Below, piece after piece: positions 33,392-42,005 of a DNA stretch of 64,000 bases. The notes beneath the pieces were generated by a model. That model did no database searches. It worked only from the letters and a program-made list of their open reading frames with translations, and was not told the origin of the DNA. This DNA comes from CAZXSK01 sp964642855 (GTDB taxonomy: Bacteria; Planctomycetota; Phycisphaerae; SM23-33). Every line of letters starts with the position of its first letter. Within the stretch, counting starts at the first letter, position 1. The position numbers were made by a program, and so were the translations under genes. The DNA is taken from contig CAZXSK010000006.1 in the NCBI GenBank assembly GCA_964642855.1, positions 1 through 64,000 on the forward strand, given 5' to 3'.

Positions 33392-35422
33392 ATGGCGAAG
33401 ATCGACCATCCCTACCGTCCGTCCTGGCCGGGGACGGATCTCTACGTCTCGACCCGAGGCGCGGAGAAATGGTCCGGCCTGGTTCCCGAGCCCAACGAAC
33501 ATGACAGCGACGGGCCGCTGCCCTCGCTGCCCTGGGCGCTGGCGAGGCTTCGGGAGTCCCCGCCCGCCGGCCCGGTGACCATCTGGATGGACACAGGAAC
33601 ATACTTTCTCGACGAGCCCTTGGAGATCGGATTGGACCTTCCCCTGCTGACCATCGCGGCGCGTCCGGGCGCGAAGGTCGTGCTTAGCGGTGGAAGGCTG
33701 ATCCGCGATATGGAGGAAACCACCCGCAACGGACACCGCGCGTGGGTTGCCCGCCTGCCGGAAGTCGCCCGGGGCAAATGGTACTTCCGCTCGCTTTTTG
33801 TCAACGGGCATGTGCGGCCGCGTTCCAGGCTGCCTCGGGAAGGCGTCTGGCGGATCGATCGCGTGCCCGGCATGAGCTTCGAAGGGTTCATCGGCCCGGC
33901 CGAAGCCCTCCACGAGACGTTCTACTGCAAGCCGGACCAGGTCCAGCAGTGGAAGAACATTTCGGATGTGGACGCTGTGGCAGTGCACTACTGGCTGGAG
34001 GAACGCCTCCCACTGGCCGAAGTGGATCCGGAAACCGGACGCGTTGTCGCCCAGATCAAGCCCCACTATCCGCTGAAGGACGATGCAGCAGCCCGTTGCG
34101 CGAGAGTGTGGTTTGAGAACGTCGAGGAAGCTCTGCAGGAGCCCGGCCAGTGGTACCTCGATCGGCAGCAGGAACTGCTGACCTACCTGCCTCTCGAGGA
34201 CGAACAACTGTCCGACAGCGAGATCATCGCCCCCGTCATCGACCACCTGGTGCGCATCGAGGGCACGTCCGACCAGCCGGTGCGCGGAATCATGCTGCAA
34301 GGCCTGACGCTTGCACACGCAGACTGGCATCCTATGCCAGGCCGAGCCACCGATCCGCAGGCGGCGTTTACGGTTCCGGGCATCGTTCGGCTGCGACATG
34401 CCAGACAGTGCGCAGTGCAAGGCTGCTACCTCGGGCCGGCCGGTCCCTATGGAATCGACCTCGGCGCGGGCTGTCGGGGCAACCGGATCTCCGGCTGCAC
34501 GCTGCGGGAACTGGGCGCGGGCGGCATCAAGCTCATCGGCTCCCACCGACAGGCCGATCGCTGCAGTCACACGCTTATCGAGGACAATGAGATCTGCCAC
34601 TGCACGTGGGCATTCCCCAGCGCAGTCGGCGTGCTGATAGTACATTCCGACCACAATGTCGTGCGTGGCAATCACGTGCATCACCTGGAGTACAGCGGGA
34701 TCAGTTGCGGCTGGACGTGGGGCTTTGGGGACTGTCCCACCCACCACAATCGGATCGAGGGCAATCACATCCATCATCTCGGCACCGGGCTGCTCAATGA
34801 CATGGGGGGAATCTATACGCTCGGTGAGCAGCCGGGCACGGTGATCTGCGGAAACCACATTCACGACATCAGGGCTGAGAACTACGGCGGCTGGGCGATC
34901 TACGCAGACGAAGGCTCCAGCCACCTTGTGATCGAGAAGAACCTGATGCACCATACCTCGAGCGAATGCTTCAACCTGCACTACGGTCGGGAGAATGTCG
35001 TGCGGAACAATGTGCTGGCCTTCTCGGGGCTGGGTGTGGCGTCGGTCAGTGCGACGGATCCGTCGTGGAACTCGCTCACGTTCGAGCGGAACATCCTCTT
35101 GACGGACGGCAAGCCGGTGCTGGTCGCGCGAGACCGCGACACCCTCGCCCAGAAGGGCTTCGTCAGCGATCTGAACGTGCTGTGGGACGTCAACGGTTCG
35201 GATGTCTGCGGCGGGGACGAATCGCGCGACGCCGACTCGAAAGTCACCTGGAAGCGGTACGGCATTGATGAGCTTCGCGAGATGGGCTACGACCTGCACA
35301 GCACGGTGTCGAATCCCGGGTTCGGTGATCCGGCCGGCGGGGATTTCAGCCTGCCAGAACACAGCCCGGCGTATCGCTGTGGCTTCGTTTCGTTCAACGC
35401 AGCGGGGGTGCACGTCGGATAA
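33392..35422 (+). CDS. Right-handed parallel beta-helix protein
   Basis: A 676-aa protein. After an N-terminal part that resembles the starting domain of secreted pectate-lyase-like proteins (TDLYVSTRGAEKW, VTIWMDTGTYFLDEPLEI), residues about 290-560 show repeated short coils (GNRISGCTLRELG, IEDNEICHCTW, VVRGNHVHHLEY, IEGNHIHHLGTG), the pattern of a parallel beta-helix. Such proteins bind or cleave polysaccharides; no catalytic set could be assigned and no signal peptide is obvious. It is cotranscribed with the GH130 gene, suggesting handling of the same glycan. Confidence 0.75.
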   Translation: MAKIDHPYRPSWPGTDLYVSTRGAEKWSGLVPEPNEHDSDGPLPSLPWALARLRESPPAGPVTIWMDTGTYFLDEPLEIGLDLPLLTIAARPGAKVVLSGGRLIRDMEETTRNGHRAWVARLPEVARGKWYFRSLFVNGHVRPRSRLPREGVWRIDRVPGMSFEGFIGPAEALHETFYCKPDQVQQWKNISDVDAVAVHYWLEERLPLAEVDPETGRVVAQIKPHYPLKDDAAARCARVWFENVEEALQEPGQWYLDRQQELLTYLPLEDEQLSDSEIIAPVIDHLVRIEGTSDQPVRGIMLQGLTLAHADWHPMPGRATDPQAAFTVPGIVRLRHARQCAVQGCYLGPAGPYGIDLGAGCRGNRISGCTLRELGAGGIKLIGSHRQADRCSHTLIEDNEICHCTWAFPSAVGVLIVHSDHNVVRGNHVHHLEYSGISCGWTWGFGDCPTHHNRIEGNHIHHLGTGLLNDMGGIYTLGEQPGTVICGNHIHDIRAENYGGWAIYADEGSSHLVIEKNLMHHTSSECFNLHYGRENVVRNNVLAFSGLGVASVSATDPSWNSLTFERNILLTDGKPVLVARDRDTLAQKGFVSDLNVLWDVNGSDVCGGDESRDADSKVTWKRYGIDELREMGYDLHSTVSNPGFGDPAGGDFSLPEHSPAYRCGFVSFNAAGVHVG

Positions 35423-35458
35423 CTCCGGGCGTGCGTTGCGGCGGCAGGTTGTAGGCCG

Positions 35459-36115
35459 TCAAGGATGAGAGACCAGGCGGTTCCGCAGGTCGCTCAGTTC
35501 TGCCATGCTCCAGTCGCCTGTCAACTGGAAGTGCTCCCCCAGCCGTGTTTCGATACGGGCAGCAGAGCAAACCTTCCCGTCGATGATGATCGCCAGCAGG
35601 TGTGCCCGTCGACCGGCTTCTCCCGCCGGCGTGCTGTACCGTTCGGTCAGCTCAGCCAGTGCTTTCGCAGCGGGGGGCGAGAGACGGAAGTCAAGCGCCG
35701 GCCGGCCTCGGTGGTCAGACCCGATGCGACAGGACAGGATCTCCCACGAGGGAAACCGCTTGTCATGGAGAAGGCATGTGTCCTTTGCATCTGACAAGGC
35801 GACATGGATACCCCCGCCTTCTCTGCGCTGAACGACCTCCGGCGGCGGGGGCATGCTTACCTCCCACTGGCGCCACACGATCTGTGGGTTGCCGCTCGGT
35901 TCGCTGATGTCGAAAGCTTGCATGGCATGGCGGATCTTCTGGCTGCTCCAGACATCCGTATCCCGCTGAACGACCAGACGGAACGTCAACGCCTCGGAGC
36001 GGTAGGTCTCCTTCGGCTGCCAGAGCAGGGGGAGCATCAGCATACCCACGAACGCAGCGGCCAGAGCAGCGACTCCGCAGAGGACGATCAACAGGTATTT
36101 CACGGGTTTCCGCAT
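35459..36115 (-). CDS. Membrane-anchored protein with SecD P1-head-like domain
   Basis: A 218-aa protein with one N-terminal membrane helix (about residues 5-28). The C-terminal 110 residues (PALDFRLSPPAAKALAELT, HLLAIIIDGKVCSAARIET, LTGDWSMAELSDLRNRL) resemble the P1 head subdomain of SecD, without the channel-forming membrane helices. It cannot be a full SecD. ATG 36115 follows AAGGGAAGGG. It lies far from other secretion genes; the function is unknown. Confidence 0.6.
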   Translation of the reverse strand: MRKPVKYLLIVLCGVAALAAAFVGMLMLPLLWQPKETYRSEALTFRLVVQRDTDVWSSQKIRHAMQAFDISEPSGNPQIVWRQWEVSMPPPPEVVQRREGGGIHVALSDAKDTCLLHDKRFPSWEILSCRIGSDHRGRPALDFRLSPPAAKALAELTERYSTPAGEAGRRAHLLAIIIDGKVCSAARIETRLGEHFQLTGDWSMAELSDLRNRLVSHP

Positions 36116-36263
36116 GCGGGCCCTTCCCTTGAGGCAAATCGGACAGCAACGGGAAAGATGATACCCCCATTGTGCGTCGAGGCCAACGGCGAGACGGATA
36201 GATGACGCAAAGGCCCAGGCAGGGACAGCCCGTCGGAACTCTGGCCCTTTGGAGGAGCCGAAC

Positions 36264-36313
36264 AAAAAGCCCGTGGGACCTGGCGAGGAGGAGTTCGCCA
36301 AGCCCCACGGGCT
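36264..36313 (-). terminator. Rho-independent terminator of the PEP-CTERM gene
   Basis: AGCCCGTGGG/CCCACGGGCT (36268-36277, 36304-36313) forms a 10-bp stem with a nested GGCGA/TCGCC hairpin, and on the minus strand is followed by TTTTT. It lies 56 bases after the stop at 36369. Confidence 0.8.
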
Positions 36314-36321
36314 GTTGCGTC

Positions 36322-36348
36322 CAGCGGACCCATATAGCCTGTCCGCTG
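36322..36348. repeat. Hairpin between the PEP-CTERM gene and its terminator
   Basis: CAGCGGAC and GTCCGCTG form a perfect 8-bp stem with an 11-base loop, just upstream of the terminator on the minus strand. It may protect the mRNA 3' end. Confidence 0.5.
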
Positions 36349-36368
36349 CATGATTTCAGAAAACGTCC

Positions 36369-37259
36369 TTACCGCTTGCGGCGGATCAGGGCAGCCAGGC
36401 CACCAAGAGCCAACAGGCTCATCGTAGCGGGCTCGGGAACCACACTCACGGCCTGGATATCGAAACGACGATTGGTGTCGCTGTCGACTTCCTGGGCGGT
36501 GAAGGTGATCTCAAGATCCTGGGCAACGTCGGCGTTGAAGTCGATCGTCAAGACGTTGTTGCTCTTGTTGCCGATGCTGCCACCGGCTGCATCGGGATAG
36601 AGATCCGAAGTCCAGACCTCGCCGTCGGTCAGCAGCGTAGCTGCGTTGATCCAGGTGCAGCGACGGTGACCGAAGTAGACGTTCACGCTTCCTTCACCGG
36701 CAGGAACGGGCACCACGAGGGTTCCCACGCCGAACCCGTAGTCGGGATCGAGGGAATAGTCAGCCAGGGACTGGGCATACTCGTCGTCCATGGCAGGAAC
36801 ACCGTCGACCTCGCCGCGAATCTCAGCCACGTAATCGGAAGCCCAACCGAGAGGATTGTGATAGCGGAGAGTGTCCCCTCCGGTTGCTCCCTCAGTTTCA
36901 TTGGTCCCGTTGGTCCAACTGAAATACTCAGGCTTTTCATGGTTGGTCGTCTCGACAATCGCGTCGACGGGGGAGAAATCGCCATAGGCCGTGCCGCCAC
37001 CGCCGGACTGCGTCGCAGAGAAGCCGATGAACGGACCGCCCAACATGAAGTCGGTGGGCTCGTAAACGCCATCCTCATCGACATCCTGTGCGGCCTCGAA
37101 GACTGCCCATGCATAAGTGCCTACGGTTGACAGGTCGACAGGGCTCTCCTCGTCTCCATCGCTCTTCGAATAGGCCAGACTGCCCGAAACCATGCCTGCG
37201 TAGCTGACCGATGCCATCAGCCCGCATACCAGAAATGCTACGATTGTGCGTTTCATCAC
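36369..37259 (-). CDS. PEP-CTERM secreted protein
   Basis: A 296-aa secreted protein with a signal peptide (about residues 1-21, ending SYA) and a C-terminal PEP-CTERM sorting tail: VPEPATM, a hydrophobic stretch, then RRKR. It is expected to be processed by an exosortase and fixed to the surface or released. The body is acidic and rich in Gly/Asp; no enzyme domain was recognised. AGAGGAGG precedes the ATG. It is followed by a strong terminator, so it is monocistronic. Confidence 0.85.
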   Translation of the reverse strand: MMKRTIVAFLVCGLMASVSYAGMVSGSLAYSKSDGDEESPVDLSTVGTYAWAVFEAAQDVDEDGVYEPTDFMLGGPFIGFSATQSGGGGTAYGDFSPVDAIVETTNHEKPEYFSWTNGTNETEGATGGDTLRYHNPLGWASDYVAEIRGEVDGVPAMDDEYAQSLADYSLDPDYGFGVGTLVVPVPAGEGSVNVYFGHRRCTWINAATLLTDGEVWTSDLYPDAAGGSIGNKSNNVLTIDFNADVAQDLEITFTAQEVDSDTNRRFDIQAVSVVPEPATMSLLALGGLAALIRRKR

Positions 37260-37337
37260 ACTTGCCTCCTCTTGATCCAGTTTGTTGACGTGTGAGCAAG
37301 ATACGGTTACCCCCCCGCACCCAGCTCCAGATTGGTA

Positions 37338-37355
37338 CGATTACAGTGTACCCCC
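37338..37355 (-). promoter_or_regulatory. GGGGGTACACT element upstream of the PEP-CTERM gene
   Basis: The minus strand reads GGGGGTACACTGTAATCG, 78 bases upstream of the start; near-identical to the element at 30021-30038. Confidence 0.3.
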
Positions 37356-37436
37356 AACCCATGGATGCCGATATACTCGATAGCGAAAATCGCTTAGCTG
37401 AAATGCGAAAGGCGTTGCCGGCCCCGGAGGCCCATC

Positions 37437-38561
37437 ATGAAAGCCAAGACTCCACGGATCCTGCTGGTCGTCAACGAAGGCCTGCACTACTCCAGGCAGG
37501 CCGCGCTGGGGATCAAACGAAGGATCGATTCTCAGGACCCCGCTCCCGAAGTCTCGCTGTTCACATCCAACTCGCTGGGCAGCAAACCCGGGCCCAGGCT
37601 GACCGGCGCCGCCGGCGTGGTGGGCTTCCTGTCTCCCGATACCGTCGGGCGTCTGCAGGCCAGGGGGATCCCGACTGTCTCAGTGAGCGAATCCTGCAGG
37701 GGAATCTGTGCTACCGTGCTGCCGGACAACCGCGCGGTGGGCAAACTGGCCGGAAGCTATCTCGCCGAGCGGGGGCACAAGCGAATCGCATTTGTCGATT
37801 ACCACGGTGGCCCGCAATGGTCTGCAAGGAGGCAAGCACTGGCCCGGGCGGTCGAGGCGGCGGGGGGAGAGTTCTCGGAGATCCTGTGGACAGGTGATGT
37901 AACGCCCGAGGTCCGGGAGCAGTTCAGGAAGGTTACTGCAGTCATGGGCAGCACCGACTATTGCGCGCGACGGGTAATCGAGGTCCGTAGCGAGCTCGGC
38001 GTGCAGGTCCCCGAAGACCTGGCCGTGCTGGGCGTGGACAACGACACGTTCGCCTGCGAACTCTGCGAGGTGCCCCTTTCCAGCGTGGATCCCAACCCGT
38101 CGATGATCGGCTATCGGGCAGCGGATCTGTTGTTGGAGCTCCTGTCAGGAGGAACCGTATCCACCTCGCCGGTGCTGGTTCAGCCGCTGGGGCTGGCCGC
38201 TCGACGATCCACCGAAATGGTCGCCTTCGAAGATCCGCAGATCCGCCAGGCGATGCGGTACATCGCCCAGCACGCGTGCGACCCGATGAAGATCGACGAG
38301 ATGATGGAGACCATGGAAGTTTCCCGGAGAACGCTGGAGAAGCGATTCCGCGAAACGGTAGGTCGGAGCATTCTCGACGAGATCCGTCGCGTACGCTTCG
38401 GTCGGGCCACACATTTGCTGACCCAGACCAGCCTGTCAGTTTCCGAGATCTCCGGGCGGTGCGGGTTCAACAATCACGCCCGATTCACCTCCGAGTTCAC
38501 GCGTCAATTCGACATGCCCCCGACCGAATTCCGAGCCAGAAATCTATCGGGAGTCGGCTGA
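37437..38561 (+). CDS. XylR-type regulator: periplasmic-binding-like sensor plus AraC DNA-binding domain
   Basis: A 374-aa regulator. Residues 5-260 have the LacI/PBP fold (ILLVVNEGLHYSRQAALGIK, VLGVDNDTFACE, GYRAADLLLELL) and residues about 270-370 an AraC double helix-turn-helix (MEVSRRTLEKRFRETVGRS, GFNNHARFTSEFTRQFDMPP). The order is that of XylR/xylose-type regulators that sense a sugar. It is divergent from the PEP-CTERM gene and may control it or a sugar gene nearby. The sugar is not known. Confidence 0.85.
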   Translation: MKAKTPRILLVVNEGLHYSRQAALGIKRRIDSQDPAPEVSLFTSNSLGSKPGPRLTGAAGVVGFLSPDTVGRLQARGIPTVSVSESCRGICATVLPDNRAVGKLAGSYLAERGHKRIAFVDYHGGPQWSARRQALARAVEAAGGEFSEILWTGDVTPEVREQFRKVTAVMGSTDYCARRVIEVRSELGVQVPEDLAVLGVDNDTFACELCEVPLSSVDPNPSMIGYRAADLLLELLSGGTVSTSPVLVQPLGLAARRSTEMVAFEDPQIRQAMRYIAQHACDPMKIDEMMETMEVSRRTLEKRFRETVGRSILDEIRRVRFGRATHLLTQTSLSVSEISGRCGFNNHARFTSEFTRQFDMPPTEFRARNLSGVG

Positions 38562-38769
38562 AAGTCGTCACGCTGACGGATCATCGCAGCCGCCGGAGCA
38601 ATGTGCCGAACGCTGAAGACGCCCGCGACGCTCGGCCCGGCCAACACGCAAGGCAGTTTCCCAAGTATGTATCAGCTGGCCGACGCGATGCTGCTTCGTC
38701 AACGAGAATGTTCCTTCCTGAGAAGCGGGCTACTGGCTAAGACGGTCCTGTATTCGTATCCTCACACAC

Positions 38770-39399
38770 ATGACAGACGACAGGGACGGCCAGAGCAAAC
38801 CGGTCATAGGCCTGATCGGAGGCGTAGGGGCGGGCAAAAGTACCGTCGCCAACGCGTTCGAACGCCTGGGGTGTGCGGTCATCGATGCCGACCGGGAAGG
38901 CCACGAGGTACTCCGTCAGCCTGAGATCCGCGACGCGCTGGCAGCGATGTGGGGCCGGAAGGTTCTGAGCGACGATGGCGAGGTCTCCCGGCCGGCAATC
39001 GCAGAGATCGTTTTTGACGATCGGGCGAAACTTGATGCTCTCAATGCCCTTACGCATCCGCGGATCGCCCGGCGGATCGCCCGTCGAATCGAGGAACTCC
39101 AAGCGGACAGCTCGGTCCCGGCGATCGTGCTGGACGCAGCGGTGGTACTCGAGGCCGGATGGGATCGCCAGTGCACTCACCTTGTGTTTGTGGCGGCGGA
39201 TAGCAGTCTCCGCAGAAGCCGAGCGTCGACCCGTCGCGGGTGGGACGAGGAGGTATGGCGGAGCAGGGAAAAATCGCAGATTCCGCTTGACAGAAAAGCG
39301 GAAAAGTGTTCCTATCAGGTAGATAACAGCTCCAGCGCTTCCCACCTGGACGAGCAGGTCCGCGACGTTTTCCACAGAATTGTTTCGGCCGCGGACTGA
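38770..39399 (+). CDS. coaE: Dephospho-CoA kinase
   Basis: CoaE (209 aa) phosphorylates dephospho-CoA to CoA, the last step of CoA synthesis. The P-loop is GGVGAGKST at residues 17-25, DADREGHEVL follows, and RPAIAEIVF and LTHPRI are family blocks. Length is normal. No ribosome-binding site is evident before the ATG. It lies 255 bases upstream of rho on the same strand. Confidence 0.9.
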   Translation: MTDDRDGQSKPVIGLIGGVGAGKSTVANAFERLGCAVIDADREGHEVLRQPEIRDALAAMWGRKVLSDDGEVSRPAIAEIVFDDRAKLDALNALTHPRIARRIARRIEELQADSSVPAIVLDAAVVLEAGWDRQCTHLVFVAADSSLRRSRASTRRGWDEEVWRSREKSQIPLDRKAEKCSYQVDNSSSASHLDEQVRDVFHRIVSAAD

Positions 39400-39654
39400 T
39401 CCCCGCGAGACACCGACTTCGGTTGTTTGGGAAAGGCCTGCTGGGGCAAGCCATCCGGGGAGCATCCCGCCTGACCAGCCGACCAGGCCGTGCGTTCGTA
39501 CCCCCCGCAAACCGGTAACCCGCGCAGCGATTCATCGAGGGTATTTCACCGGCAGGACCTCACAGGCCTGCTTGTGTATTGTTCAGCCTCAATGCCAGGG
39601 GCGGAGAGTGGTTCCCGCTCTGACAGCACCAACCGGAGGAAGCTACAGCAAACT

Positions 39655-41103
<1,449 letters not shown>

Positions 41104-41136
41104 TCGGAATTCGTCGTTTCTTCGCGCAATCGACCG

Positions 41137-41171
41137 CGGCCTTCGGGGTAAACTCCGGAGGCCGTTTTCTT
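41137..41171 (+). terminator. Rho-independent terminator of rho
   Basis: A 12-bp stem (two wobble pairs; CGGCCT...AGGCCG at the base) with a TAAA loop, followed by TTTTCTT, 34 bases after the rho stop. Confidence 0.85.
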
Positions 41172-41193
41172 ACTTCACAATCTGAGGATCTCC

Positions 41194-41847
41194 ATGAACC
41201 GCAAGGCTGTGTTGTTTGATCTCGACGGAACGCTGCTGGACACGTTGGAAGACCTCGCCGATTCTGCCAACGCCGTACTTGAGCGACGGGGCTTCCCTAC
41301 ACACCCGCTCGAGGCGTATCGCTTCTTCGTAGGCGACGGGATGCGCAATCTTGTCCAACGAACACTGCCATCGGGTCGGGCTGACGACGAACCTTTCGTG
41401 GATGAAGTTTTCCTGGCGATGAAAGAGGAATACTCCGGGCGTTGGGACGCCAAGACCAAGCCATATGACGGCGTACCGAAGTTGCTCGATGAGCTCGATG
41501 AGCGGGGCATCGGCAAGTGCGTGGTCTCCAACAAGCCTCACGAGTTTACACTGCTTTGCGTGCACCGACTGCTTGGCAACTGGACGTTCGACGCCATCCA
41601 GGGCGTTACCGACGACGTCCCCCCCAAGCCGGACACCACCGGTACGCTCCAGACTGCCCGGACCCTCGGCCTGTCGCCGGGGGAATTCCTGTATCTGGGT
41701 GACACGAACACCGACATGCAGACAGCCCGGGCCGCGGGGATGTTCGCGGTGGGGGCTGCATGGGGCTTCCGACCGGTCCACGAACTGCGTTCGAACGGAG
41801 CCCAAGCCATCGCCGAGCACCCCACCGATCTGCTGGACCTGCTGTAA
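41194..41847 (+). CDS. HAD phosphatase, phosphoglycolate-phosphatase-like
   Basis: A 217-aa HAD hydrolase. The nucleophile motif is FDLDGTLLDT (residues 8-17), motif II Ser is in CVVSNKP, motif III Lys is in VPPKPDT, and the metal-binding motif is YLGDTNTDM. The cap domain and length fit Gph, which removes 2-phosphoglycolate; other small phosphate esters are possible. It starts 22 bases after the rho terminator, so it probably has its own promoter. Confidence 0.85.
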   Translation: MNRKAVLFDLDGTLLDTLEDLADSANAVLERRGFPTHPLEAYRFFVGDGMRNLVQRTLPSGRADDEPFVDEVFLAMKEEYSGRWDAKTKPYDGVPKLLDELDERGIGKCVVSNKPHEFTLLCVHRLLGNWTFDAIQGVTDDVPPKPDTTGTLQTARTLGLSPGEFLYLGDTNTDMQTARAAGMFAVGAAWGFRPVHELRSNGAQAIAEHPTDLLDLL

Positions 41848-42005
41848 TCGCTCGCCAACCGATACACCGGCTGGTGCCGCGGTTTGAACCAGAGAAGTAC
41901 GTGACGCGGCATGCTGTCTCTTGACCGGCTCGGGCGTGAAGCCCAGAATGAACAAGAATTGCACACTCCCAATCTTTCGCCCACCCAAGGGCAAGGAGGC
42001 TCAAC

